Assembly: GCA_947305835.1 (NCBI GenBank)
Contig: CAMZEQ010000014.1
Coordinates: forward strand, 1-10,551
Length of the DNA stretch: 10,551 bases
From: an uncultured Alphaproteobacteria bacterium
GTDB taxonomy: Bacteria > Pseudomonadota > Alphaproteobacteria > CAAHEQ01 > UBA3637
Direction: 5' to 3'
Shown here: positions 1 through 6,539 of the stretch, in pieces
How the letters are laid out: each line of letters begins with the position of its first letter
Numbering within the stretch: the first letter of the stretch is position 1
Notes under the pieces: model-generated
What the model was told of the DNA's origin: nothing
What the model saw: the letters and a program-made list of their open reading frames with translations, nothing else
Databases searched by the model: none
Translations under genes and position numbers: made by a program

Positions 1-92
1 CCTGATTGACTTTATTCACTTTGAAGATTTATCTTCAAAAACTATGCGTATATGTGATCTTAAAAACGCAATCTTTATGTGTTATGGACTTT
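1..92 (+). other. 23S-5S rRNA internal spacer (possibly with the last bases of 23S)
   Basis: No open gene is visible here. The stretch lies directly upstream of 5S rRNA, so it is most simply the spacer of an rRNA operon. The first dozen or so bases (CCTGATTGACTT) resemble the terminal bases of alphaproteobacterial 23S rRNA, but too little is present to be sure. A short perfect hairpin (TTGAAGA, loop TTTA, TCTTCAA) lies at 21-38 and may be a processing element. The spacer assignment is inferred from context. Confidence 0.45.
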
Positions 93-234
93 AAGAATAT
101 AAATGATCTGGCGGTTATAGCTTTTTGGTACCACCCGATCCCATTCCGAACTCGGACGTGAAACAAAAACACGCCAATGGTACTTCAGCTTAAGCTGCGG
201 TAGAGTAGGTCGCTGCCAGATCTTTTATATTCTT
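93..234 (+). repeat. inverted repeat enclosing 5S rRNA (precursor processing stem)
   Basis: Bases 93-112 and 215-234 are inverted copies that match at 19 of 20 positions. Helix I of 5S is thus extended outward by about 11 more pairs (AAGAATATAAA against TTTTATATTCTT). In the precursor RNA this would form one continuous 20-bp stem. Such stems are the usual substrate for the nucleases that mature rRNA. The pairing is seen directly; the processing role is inferred. Confidence 0.75.
105..222 (+). rRNA. rrf: 5S ribosomal RNA
   Basis: The stretch carries the conserved 5S core, with ACCCGATCCCATTCCGAACT near 132-151 followed by CGGACGTGAAAC, and the distal block GGTAGAGTAGGTCGC near 199-213. The 5' end GATCTGGCGG and the 3' end CGCTGCCAGATC pair to form helix I. 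A length of roughly 115-118 nt is normal for bacterial 5S. The exact mature ends are not determined by the sequence and may lie a few bases inside these limits. The gene sits at the end of an rRNA operon, with an intrinsic terminator about 55 nt downstream. Confidence 0.95.
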
Positions 235-276
235 TTCGAAAACTTCTTGTTTTATTTTGTTTATATTCCCTCCTAT

Positions 277-310
277 AATTGCCTGATGAAAATCGGGCAA
301 TTTTTTTTTT
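277..310 (+). terminator. intrinsic terminator of the rRNA operon
   Basis: The sequence AATTGCCTGAT, loop GAAA, ATCGGGCAATT forms an 11-bp stem with one G-U wobble and a GNRA tetraloop, followed by an unbroken T run. It lies after 5S rRNA and before the rubrerythrin promoter, so it separates the rRNA operon from the next transcription unit. Confidence 0.93.
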
Positions 311-333
311 ATGTTTCATTGGTACTAAACTTC

Positions 334-362
334 TTGCCTTTTATTGTAAAATGGGGTAGACT
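334..362 (+). promoter_or_regulatory. sigma-70-type promoter for rubrerythrin-aldolase unit
   Basis: TTGCCT (334-339) and TAGACT (357-362) are separated by 17 bases and lie just after the rRNA terminator. Transcription would begin near 369 and give a leader of about 28 nt that contains the AGAAAGGA ribosome binding site (383-390). The boxes are reasonable but not perfect matches to consensus. Confidence 0.55.
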
Positions 363-396
363 AAACCCACTTTACAACAAAAAGAAAGGAAATAAA

Positions 397-945
397 ATGC
401 AATATAAGTGTTTAGTATGCGGTCAAATTGTTGATATTCCCGAAGGCGCAGAATTGGTGTGTCCCGTGTGTGGAGCCAAAGGTGATAAATTGGTGCCTTA
501 TGAAGAAAAAGGTGATATGACTTGGCCCGCGGAACATACAATCGGTGTGGCCAAAGGCGTAGATAATGAGGTTTTACAAGGATTGAAAGATCATTTTAAC
601 GGCGAATGTTCCGAAGTAGGGATGTATTTAGCAATGTCACGCCAAGCTTTGCGTGAGGGCTATCCCGAAATCTCTTTGGCATTGGACAAGATTGCCCATG
701 AAGAAGCGGAACATGCTGCACGTTTTGCGGAAATGTTGGGTGAATTGGTCACAAATTCAACCAAAGAAAATTTAACCAAAATGTTAAATGGTGAAAACGG
801 TGCTTGCCACAGTAAAACGGCAATTGCCAAAAAGGCCAAAGAATTGAATTTGGATGCCATTCATGATTCTGTGCATGAAATGGCCCGTGATGAAGCTCGT
901 CATGGAAAGGCTTTGGATGCTTTGTTGAAACGTTATTTTAAATAA
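397..945 (+). CDS. rubrerythrin with N-terminal rubredoxin domain (reverse-type)
   Basis: A 182-residue non-heme iron protein that probably reduces hydrogen peroxide in the cytoplasm using electrons from NAD(P)H-linked or rubredoxin-linked donors. The N-terminus holds a rubredoxin-like Fe(SCys)4 site, C5-x2-C8 and C22-x2-C25. It is followed by a ferritin-like four-helix domain with diiron ligands visible at E70, the E103-x2-H106 pair and the E166-x2-H169 pair. Classical rubrerythrin has the rubredoxin domain at the C-terminus, so this is the reversed domain order. The reading frame stays open back to 247, but that extension crosses the rRNA terminator and the promoter. ATG at 397 follows AGAAAGGA (383-390) and starts directly at the rubredoxin domain. 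The stop lies 16 nt before the aldolase gene, so the two are probably co-transcribed. Confidence 0.92.
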   Translation: MQYKCLVCGQIVDIPEGAELVCPVCGAKGDKLVPYEEKGDMTWPAEHTIGVAKGVDNEVLQGLKDHFNGECSEVGMYLAMSRQALREGYPEISLALDKIAHEEAEHAARFAEMLGELVTNSTKENLTKMLNGENGACHSKTAIAKKAKELNLDAIHDSVHEMARDEARHGKALDALLKRYFK

Positions 946-961
946 GAAAGGAAAAAAGAAA

Positions 962-2026
962 ATGGCATTAGTATCTTTGCGCCAATTGTTGGATGATGCG
1001 GCTGAATACGGTTACGGAATTCCGGCATTTAATGTGAATAATATGGAAGGTGTTTTGAGTATTTTGGCGGCAGCAGATAAAGTGGGTGCGCCTGTTATTA
1101 TTCAAGCCAGTAAAGGCGCTCGTCAATACGCCAATGATGCGGTTTTGAAACATTTGATGATGGCGGGTGTGGAAATGTATCCGCATTTGCCGATTTGTGT
1201 CCACCAAGATCATGGTTCCTCTCCGGAAGTGTGTTTTTCCGCCATGGCGGCCGGTTTTACTTCAGTGATGATGGATGGTTCTTTGGATTTGGAAGGCAAA
1301 CCAGCCACGTATGAATATAATGCAAATACCACAAAAACGGTGGTAGATACGGCACATCCGGCCGGTGTTTCTGTGGAAGGTGAATTGGGCTGTATCGGCT
1401 CGCTTGAAACCGGAAAAGGCGAAAAAGAAGACGGGCACGGATTTGAAGGCGCCGTGGATAAATCCAAGCTTTTGACTGATCCTGATCAGGCGGTGGATTT
1501 TGTGCGTCAAACCAAAGTGGATGCTTTGGCGGTTGCTATCGGTACGTCCCATGGGGCTTATAAATTTACCCGTAAGCCTGATGGTGCAATCTTGTCCATT
1601 GACACCGTGAAAAAGATTCACGAAAAGTTGCCCTATACGCACTTGGTGATGCACGGATCTTCTTCTGTGCCGCAATATTTACAAGATATTATTAATGCGC
1701 ATGGCGGGCAAATGCCGCAAACCTATGGTGTGCCGGTGGAAGAAATTCAAGAAGCCATCAAACACGGTGTGCGTAAAGTGAATGTGGATACAGATTTGCG
1801 TATGGCGATGACAGGCGCGATTCGCACGGTCTTTACCGATAAGCCAGCTGAATTTGATCCGCGCAAATATTTAAAACCTGCGATGGCCGCGATGACGGAC
1901 GTTTGTATCAAGCGCTATGAAGAATTCGGGGCGGCCGGACAAGCGGCGCATATCAAGCCGATTTCTTTGGAAGATATGGCGCGTCGTTATGCGTCCGGTG
2001 AATTGGATCCGAAAATCAACGCTTAA
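962..2026 (+). CDS. fba: class II fructose-1,6-bisphosphate aldolase (Calvin-type, CbbA-like)
   Basis: A 354-residue cytoplasmic zinc enzyme that reversibly splits fructose 1,6-bisphosphate into dihydroxyacetone phosphate and glyceraldehyde 3-phosphate, in glycolysis, gluconeogenesis and, in autotrophs, the Calvin cycle. Visible motifs are the HQDHG block (catalytic D83, zinc ligand H84), VEGEL near 138-142, GTSHG with zinc ligand H197, the MHGSSS phosphate-binding block with zinc ligand H231, and NVDTDLR at 274-280. Length and motif spacing fit the long Calvin-cycle subtype. This does not show autotrophy: many heterotrophic Alphaproteobacteria use this type, and no RuBisCO is visible here. 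Start ATG follows a GAAAGGAAAAAAG binding site and lies 16 nt after the rubrerythrin stop. An intrinsic terminator follows. Confidence 0.95.
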   Translation: MALVSLRQLLDDAAEYGYGIPAFNVNNMEGVLSILAAADKVGAPVIIQASKGARQYANDAVLKHLMMAGVEMYPHLPICVHQDHGSSPEVCFSAMAAGFTSVMMDGSLDLEGKPATYEYNANTTKTVVDTAHPAGVSVEGELGCIGSLETGKGEKEDGHGFEGAVDKSKLLTDPDQAVDFVRQTKVDALAVAIGTSHGAYKFTRKPDGAILSIDTVKKIHEKLPYTHLVMHGSSSVPQYLQDIINAHGGQMPQTYGVPVEEIQEAIKHGVRKVNVDTDLRMAMTGAIRTVFTDKPAEFDPRKYLKPAMAAMTDVCIKRYEEFGAAGQAAHIKPISLEDMARRYASGELDPKINA

Positions 2027-2049
2027 TACAAGACTTTGAAACAAAAAAC

Positions 2050-2088
2050 GGGGATTTTCGGGAAAGTTTTTCCGAAGTCCCCTTTTTA
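2050..2088 (+). terminator. intrinsic terminator after aldolase gene
   Basis: GGGGATTTTCGG pairs with CCGAAGTCCCC (one bulged base) and is followed by TTTTT at 2083-2087. It lies between the aldolase stop and the AGGAGG binding site of the next gene, so read-through may feed the epimerase gene at a reduced level. I saw no convincing separate promoter for the epimerase in this short gap. Confidence 0.75.
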
Positions 2089-2102
2089 CAAGGAGGTTGA
2101 AA

Positions 2103-2747
2103 ATGACTTTAATTGCACCCAGTTTGCTTTCGGCTGATTTTTCAAAACTCGCCAAAGAAATTAAAGATGTGGAAAAGGCCGGTGCAGATTTGATTCACTG
2201 GGATGTGATGGACGGTCATTTTGTTCCGAATTTAACGTTTGGGCCGTGCGTCATAAAAGCAAACAGAGCTTATACAAAACTTCCTTTTGATGTCCATTTG
2301 ATGGTGGATCGACCGGATAAATTGATTGATCAATGTGTTGAAGCCGGTGCTGATATGATTACGGTTCACATGGAATCTGCTTGCCGTGTGGCGGATTGTG
2401 TATCACACATTCATGCATTGGGTAAAAAAGCCGGTATTTCAATTAAACCGCAAACACGTGTATCCGAAATTATACCATTTATCCCTGAAATTGATTTAGT
2501 ATTGGTTATGTCCGTTGAACCCGGAAAAGGAGGGCAGGCTTTTCAGGCGCAGGCGCTGGAAAAAATTGTGGTCTTGAAAGACTTGATCGGGCGTAAAAAG
2601 GTCCAAATTTCTGTGGATGGAGGAATCAATCCTGAAACAGCTGAAGCTTGTCGTTTTGCAGGGGCAAACATATTAGTGGCGGGGACATCTGTTTTTAAGG
2701 CTGGCAGTTATGCTAAAGCTATCCGGCTTTTAAAGGGGGATCAATGA
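2103..2747 (+). CDS. rpe: ribulose-phosphate 3-epimerase
   Basis: A 214-residue TIM-barrel enzyme that interconverts ribulose 5-phosphate and xylulose 5-phosphate in the pentose phosphate pathway (and Calvin cycle where present). Metal and catalytic residues are visible: H32 and D34 in IHWDVMDGHFVPNLTFGP, H65 in PFDVHLMV, and D172 in SVDGGI. The phosphate-binding loop reads SVEPGKGGQAF, a variant of the commoner VNPGFGGQ. ATG at 2103 is six bases after a perfect AGGAGG (2091-2096); the in-frame TTG at 2097 touches that site and is too close to serve as the start. The stop TGA overlaps the next ATG as ATGA, so translation of the response regulator is probably coupled to this gene. Confidence 0.95.
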   Translation: MTLIAPSLLSADFSKLAKEIKDVEKAGADLIHWDVMDGHFVPNLTFGPCVIKANRAYTKLPFDVHLMVDRPDKLIDQCVEAGADMITVHMESACRVADCVSHIHALGKKAGISIKPQTRVSEIIPFIPEIDLVLVMSVEPGKGGQAFQAQALEKIVVLKDLIGRKKVQISVDGGINPETAEACRFAGANILVAGTSVFKAGSYAKAIRLLKGDQ

Positions 2748-3427
2748 CCAAAATCCTGATCGTAGAAGATGAATTAGGTCTGGTAAAACTTTTGCAGTAT
2801 AATTTGGAGCGTCAAAGGTATGAAACTTGTGTTTGCTTGGATGGCTCTAAGGTCATGTCAACTATTATAAACGAACAACCTGATTTGATTTTGTTGGATT
2901 GGATGCTTCCCAATGTGTCCGGGGTGGATATTTGCCGCACAATTCGTCGGCATGTACAGTTTAAAAATATGCCGATTATTATGTTGACTGCGCGTGGCGA
3001 TGAATCTGATAAGGTCAAGGGGTTGTCTGTCGGGGCAGATGATTATATGACTAAGCCGTTTTCGATTCCGGAATTATTGGCCCGAATTCAGGCATTGCTC
3101 AGGCGTTCATCAAAATCCGCCAAAACACGTCCCTTAATTGCGGGAATTTTAAAAATGAATTTATCATCAAAACAGGTTTTCAAAAATAATGAGCTTGTTG
3201 AGTTGGGACCTACCGAGTTTCGTTTGTTACAGGCTTTAATGGAAAAGCCGGGGGTTGTATTTTCACGAAATGATTTGTTGCGTTTGATTTGGGGTGGGGA
3301 TATACATGTCCAGGATCGAACGGTGGATGTCCATATTCGTCGGTTGCGCAAAGCATTGAGTGATGATGGCGATTTAATTCGAACTGTGCGTTCGTCTGGT
3401 TATTCGGTAAATATTGACAAAAAATAA
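2744..3427 (+). CDS. PhoB/OmpR-family response regulator
   Basis: A 227-residue two-component transcription factor. The N-terminal receiver domain (about 1-120) has the acidic pocket E8/D9, phosphoacceptor D52 in LLDWMLPNVSG, the switch T82 in MLTARG and K104 in MTKPFS. The C-terminal winged helix (about 132-224) has GPTEFRLL and the recognition-helix region VDVHIRRLRKAL, then the wing RSSGYSV. It most resembles PhoB, the phosphate-starvation regulator, but no phoR, phoU or pst gene is in the window, so the regulon is unproven. It starts in a 4-base ATGA overlap with rpe and has an AAAGGGGG binding site (2732-2739) inside rpe. Its 3' end carries a promoter for the next gene. Confidence 0.9.
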   Translation: MTKILIVEDELGLVKLLQYNLERQRYETCVCLDGSKVMSTIINEQPDLILLDWMLPNVSGVDICRTIRRHVQFKNMPIIMLTARGDESDKVKGLSVGADDYMTKPFSIPELLARIQALLRRSSKSAKTRPLIAGILKMNLSSKQVFKNNELVELGPTEFRLLQALMEKPGVVFSRNDLLRLIWGGDIHVQDRTVDVHIRRLRKALSDDGDLIRTVRSSGYSVNIDKK

Positions 3428-3442
3428 AAAATGCAGTACAAT
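3414..3442 (+). promoter_or_regulatory. near-consensus sigma-70 promoter inside the 3' end of the regulator gene
   Basis: A perfect TTGACA (3414-3419) is followed after exactly 17 bases by TACAAT (3437-3442), which has one mismatch to TATAAT. The -35 box lies in the last codons of the response regulator. Transcription would begin near 3449 and give a leader of about 25 nt before ATG 3474. It is the best promoter match in the window. Confidence 0.8.
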
Positions 3443-3473
3443 AAAGGCCTTATTTTGAAAGGTTTTTATTTTT
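3440..3473 (+). terminator. possible weak terminator hairpin after regulator gene
   Basis: AATAAAGGCCT can pair with AGGTTTTTATT through a 9-base loop, with two G-U pairs, and is followed by TTT. RNA reading through from rpe and the regulator could end here. The same DNA contains the -10 box and start region of the 3414 promoter and the GAAAGG binding site (3457-3462) of the next gene, so the hairpin would matter only for read-through RNA. The stem is AT-rich and the call is tentative. Confidence 0.35.
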
Positions 3474-4208
3474 ATGCATAATTTACCAGATGATTCCGCT
3501 ATCCGTAATTCTGTTTCACCCGCTGTTTGGACAGGGTATAAATCGCCCGCCATTTGCCCACCCTTAGGAATGGTTGATTTTATCAGTCAATATTTACAAC
3601 AAGGTTATCATATTCCGAAAGAAGAGTCAGATAAAATGTCGCATACTTTTTGGACGGGTAGTGTACATGATTTTTGTACGAATTATCTTGATCGGGATTT
3701 GACAGATGTAGACCATGCCAAAATTTTATCAACAGCAAATGAATTTGTGAAAAATAGAACAATTATCAGAATAGATGAAAATGAAACAGATATAGTTAAG
3801 TTATTGGCCTCTAAAGTTGTTTTAAATGCCCATCAATGGGCTAATCACGCCATGTCTTATGCTTGTTTTTTAAATGAACAAGGAAGGCTTCCCAAAGAAG
3901 ATGTGTTTATGCTGCAAAAGGGAACTTCTCCTATTTTTTATGAAAATAATGATTTTCAAAAAGCAGATTCATTGAAGAAAAGTGTGTCAGGCGTCCCAGA
4001 GGAACAAATGTTAAAATCTTTCAAAAATTGGTTAGGTTGTTATGGCCAAAATTATGATTTTTATCAATTAAACAGTCTAATAGCCGATATGCGATATATC
4101 AATGCATTGATTATGAAAAAAGCTGCCAGAGGCTATTTGGCAAAACAACGTCATCCTCATCATCGGGTCAGGTCTGTTGGACGTAGTTGGCGCGGTCGCG
4201 AAGAATAA
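3474..4208 (+). CDS. uncharacterised 244-residue protein with basic C-terminal tail
   Basis: I do not recognise the family. The protein has no signal peptide and no clear membrane segment, so it is probably cytoplasmic. The middle (about 75-220) looks helical, and tryptophans and histidines are scattered through it (HTFWTGSVHDFC near 57-68, NAHQWANHA near 118-126). The last 20 or so residues are very basic and rich in His and Arg (QRHPHHRVRSVGRSWRGR), as in proteins that touch nucleic acid or ribosomes. The binding site GAAAGG is 11 nt before ATG, longer than usual. The gene has its own strong promoter and lies between a response regulator and thrS, both + strand. It is clearly coding: a single long frame with codon use like its neighbours, though rather AT-rich. 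Confidence 0.8.
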   Translation: MHNLPDDSAIRNSVSPAVWTGYKSPAICPPLGMVDFISQYLQQGYHIPKEESDKMSHTFWTGSVHDFCTNYLDRDLTDVDHAKILSTANEFVKNRTIIRIDENETDIVKLLASKVVLNAHQWANHAMSYACFLNEQGRLPKEDVFMLQKGTSPIFYENNDFQKADSLKKSVSGVPEEQMLKSFKNWLGCYGQNYDFYQLNSLIADMRYINALIMKKAARGYLAKQRHPHHRVRSVGRSWRGREE

Positions 4209-4213
4209 ATCCC

Positions 4214-4242
4214 TTTACTTTTTCGTTAAAAAAGGCTATAAT
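4214..4242 (+). promoter_or_regulatory. thrS promoter
   Basis: TTTACT (4214-4219) and a perfect TATAAT (4237-4242) are separated by 17 bases. Transcription would start near 4249, just before the leader hairpin at 4252-4272, and gives a leader of about 50 nt before thrS. Confidence 0.75.
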
Positions 4243-4251
4243 ACCCGTGTT

Positions 4252-4272
4252 TTCAGGCAGGGGTTGCCTGAA
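4252..4272 (+). promoter_or_regulatory. hairpin in the thrS leader (candidate regulatory element)
   Basis: TTCAGGCA, loop GGGGT, TGCCTGAA forms a perfect 8-bp stem starting almost at the predicted transcription start. No T run follows, so it is unlikely to be a terminator. It lies 12 nt before the AGAAGGA binding site. In E. coli, ThrRS represses its own mRNA by binding a tRNA-like leader, so an analogous role is possible here. Simple mRNA stabilisation is equally possible. Confidence 0.5.
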
Positions 4273-4298
4273 TTTAATTTAATAGAAGGAAAATAAAA

Positions 4299-6239
4299 AT
4301 GATTAATATTACGTTGCCAGATGGGTCCAAAATGCCCTTTGAAAATCCGGTCAGTGCTTTGCAGGTGGCCGAAAAAATCAGTCCCAATTTAGCCAAAGCA
4401 GCTGTTGCTGCCAAAGTGAATGATACTTTAACGGACCTGACAACAGTTATTACAACGGATGCAACGCTTTCCATCATTACAACCAAAAACCCCGAAAGTT
4501 TGGAAGTGTTGCGTCATACCACAGCGCATATTTTGGCGCAGGCGGTAGAAGCTCTCTATCCCAAAGCCAAAGCCACTATTGGTCCGGCTATTGAAAATGG
4601 TTTTTATTATGATTTTTACGGCATTATTTTAAAAGAAGATGATCTGCCCAAAATCGAAGCCAAAATGGTGGAAATTATCGCGCAGGATTTGCCGATTAAG
4701 CGGTCTATGTCCGGTCGTGCAGAAGCTAAAGAAGTCTTTACTGAGCGCGGTGAAAATTTTAAGGTGGAATTGATTGATGATTTACCTGAGGAGATAAAGG
4801 AAGTTTCTATTTATACGCAAGGTGATTATGTGGAACTTTGCCGCGGACCGCATTTGCCATCCACAGGTCGTGCCAGCAAAGCCTTTAAACTCACTAAAGT
4901 GGCGGCCGCTTATTGGCGCGGGGATTCAAACAGAGAATCCTTACAACGTGTTTACGGGACAGCTTTTTGGTCTGATAAAGAATTGAAGGCTTATTTCACC
5001 CTGTTAGAAGAAGCCGAAAAACGGGATCATCGTAAAATCGGCAAAGCGCTGGAATTGTTTTACTTTGATCCGACAGCTCCGGGGTGTCCTTACTGGCTTC
5101 CTAAAGGTTTAAAAATGTATAACATCCTTTTGGATTATTGGCGTAAAGAGCATGAAAAAGCGGGGTATCAGGAATTTGCGGGGCCTTTGATGAACTCACG
5201 TGTTTTGTGGGAAACCTCAGGCCATTGGGATCATTATAAAGATGATATGTATCTGCTGACCGCCCATGATATGCCGGAAACGGAAAGTTATGCCTTAAAG
5301 CCGATGAGCTGTCCGTCCACGATGCTCTTGTTTAATTTGAAGACCCGTTCTTATCAGGATTTGCCCATTCGTTTTTCGGATGTGGATATGATTCACCGCA
5401 ATGAAGCGAGCGGTGCCCTGAACGGTATGTTCCGTGTGCGTGAATTCCACCAAGATGATGCGCATATCTTTATTACGGAGGATCAGATTGAAGAAGAATA
5501 TGAGCGTCTGTTCGCACTGGCCGACCAGTTTTATAAATTGTTTGGGCTAAAGTATGAAATGAAGCTCTCTACACGTCCTGATGATTTTATCGGTGATATT
5601 GAAACATGGGATCGGGCTGAAGCCGCTTTGCGCCGGATTTTGGATAAGCACTGTGGTAAAGGTAACTATACATTGAAGGAAAAAGACGGTGCTTTCTATG
5701 GGCCAAAAGTTGATATTGCCATGAAAGATGCGTTGGGCCGTGAATGGCAAACGGGTACTTTCCAATTGGATTTCCAACTGGCCGGACGTTTTGGATGTAA
5801 GTACATTGATAAAGACGGAAACGCCAAAACGCCTGTTGTGATCCACCGCGTACTTTACGGATCCTTGGAACGCTTTATGGGGGTGCTGACCGAACACTTT
5901 GCAGGGGCTTTCCCAGTGTGGATTTGTCCGGTTCAAGTGCGCTTGTTGCCGGTATCTGATAAACACCGTGAATACGCACGCCAAATTTTGGAAAAATTGC
6001 AAAGCGCTGGGATTCGTGCGGAAATGGAACGTCAATCTAATACGATTGGTTATCAAATTCGCGAAGCACATAATGCCAAAATTCCTTATGCTTTGATTAT
6101 CGGGGATAAAGAAATTGAATCGAATACTGTGTCCGTGCGTGATCGAACTGGGACAATAAAAAATGCGATTTCTCTGGATGAATTCATTAATACAGTTAGG
6201 GAAATTAATGACACCCATTCCTTGGGGATTTGGAAATAA
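4299..6239 (+). CDS. thrS: threonyl-tRNA synthetase
   Basis: A 646-residue class II aminoacyl-tRNA synthetase that charges tRNA-Thr in the cytoplasm; the length is close to the roughly 640 residues usual for bacterial ThrRS. Domains in order are an N-terminal TGS domain (about 1-62), the editing domain with H73-x3-H77 and C181-x3-H185, the catalytic core (about 245-540) and the anticodon-binding domain (about 545-640). Zinc ligands in the active site are C338 in KPMSCP, H389 in QDDAHIF and H516 in VVIHR. Motif 2 includes HRNEASGALNGMFRVREF, and motif 3 includes GSLERFMGVLTEHFAG. All editing and catalytic residues I can check are present, so the enzyme should be functional. ATG follows AGAAGGA by eight bases. 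I see no clear terminator after the stop. Confidence 0.97.
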   Translation: MINITLPDGSKMPFENPVSALQVAEKISPNLAKAAVAAKVNDTLTDLTTVITTDATLSIITTKNPESLEVLRHTTAHILAQAVEALYPKAKATIGPAIENGFYYDFYGIILKEDDLPKIEAKMVEIIAQDLPIKRSMSGRAEAKEVFTERGENFKVELIDDLPEEIKEVSIYTQGDYVELCRGPHLPSTGRASKAFKLTKVAAAYWRGDSNRESLQRVYGTAFWSDKELKAYFTLLEEAEKRDHRKIGKALELFYFDPTAPGCPYWLPKGLKMYNILLDYWRKEHEKAGYQEFAGPLMNSRVLWETSGHWDHYKDDMYLLTAHDMPETESYALKPMSCPSTMLLFNLKTRSYQDLPIRFSDVDMIHRNEASGALNGMFRVREFHQDDAHIFITEDQIEEEYERLFALADQFYKLFGLKYEMKLSTRPDDFIGDIETWDRAEAALRRILDKHCGKGNYTLKEKDGAFYGPKVDIAMKDALGREWQTGTFQLDFQLAGRFGCKYIDKDGNAKTPVVIHRVLYGSLERFMGVLTEHFAGAFPVWICPVQVRLLPVSDKHREYARQILEKLQSAGIRAEMERQSNTIGYQIREAHNAKIPYALIIGDKEIESNTVSVRDRTGTIKNAISLDEFINTVREINDTHSLGIWK

Positions 6240-6344
6240 AGATATGCTCGGATTTTTGTTTCAGAGGAAATATTGAAAGAATGAATTGCAAAGAGAAAAG
6301 GTGTTATTGCAGATTATAATTTGAAGCATTTTTTCGTCAATCGG
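6240..6344. other. intergenic stretch after thrS, nothing recognised
   Basis: AT-rich sequence without a credible gene, repeat or strong terminator. A TATAAT at 6315-6320 has no good -35 partner at the right distance. Confidence 0.5.
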
Positions 6345-6373
6345 TTGCAAAATGATTTAGTTCCTTGTATATT
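6345..6373 (+). promoter_or_regulatory. promoter for the truncated reductase and metallophosphoesterase
   Basis: TTGCAA (6345-6350) and TATATT (6368-6373) lie 17 bases apart. Transcription would begin near 6380, 34 nt before the stub ORF at 6414. The promoter appears to have outlived the gene it first served and now would drive the metallophosphoesterase. Confidence 0.5.
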
Positions 6374-6413
6374 GCCTTATACTAAGGATAACCTGAAATA
6401 GAAAGGAAATAAT

Positions 6414-6533
6414 ATGAAAGTATTACTCGTAAACGGAAGTCATCATAAAAACGGATGCATAAATATGGCTTTGGAAGAAATCGCCCAGACGTTGAAAGAA
6501 GAAGGAATTACCTTTACGAACTTTATCAGGTAA
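6414..6533 (+). pseudogene. 5' stub of an NAD(P)H-dependent FMN reductase/flavodoxin-like gene
   Basis: A 39-codon frame begins MKVLLVNGSHHKNGCINMAL and ends at TAA 6531. The start matches the beta-strand and phosphate-binding loop (VLLVNGSPxKxG) that open the NADPH-dependent FMN reductase family, whose members are normally about 180-200 residues. Only the first strand, loop and first helix remain; the rest is absent. The gene keeps a good binding site (GAAAGGAAA, 6401-6409) and a plausible promoter. Its stop lies six bases before the ATG of the metallophosphoesterase, which itself has a poor binding site, so ribosomes finishing the stub may start the next gene. I infer a deletion remnant now serving as a leader peptide. 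Confidence 0.7.
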
Positions 6534-6539
6534 ATCAGA

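Noticed and set aside
247..396. Upstream in-frame extension of rubrerythrin by 50 codons
   Set aside because: It crosses the rRNA terminator and the promoter; ATG 397 has a strong binding site and starts at the rubredoxin domain.
1262..1675. 137-codon - strand frame inside the aldolase gene
   Set aside because: Shadow of the conserved aldolase frame, no recognisable protein features.
2097..2102. TTG start for rpe two codons upstream
   Set aside because: It directly abuts AGGAGG, leaving no spacing; ATG 2103 is placed correctly and matches the family start.
962..2747. Calvin-cycle operon from the Calvin-type aldolase and neighbouring rpe
   Set aside because: Both enzymes also serve glycolysis and the pentose phosphate pathway; a terminator separates them, and no RuBisCO, phosphoribulokinase or cbbR is present.
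5547..6218. 223-codon open frame on the - strand inside thrS
   Set aside because: It is antisense to a complete, motif-rich ThrRS and shows no recognisable domain; codon structure of the + strand explains it.
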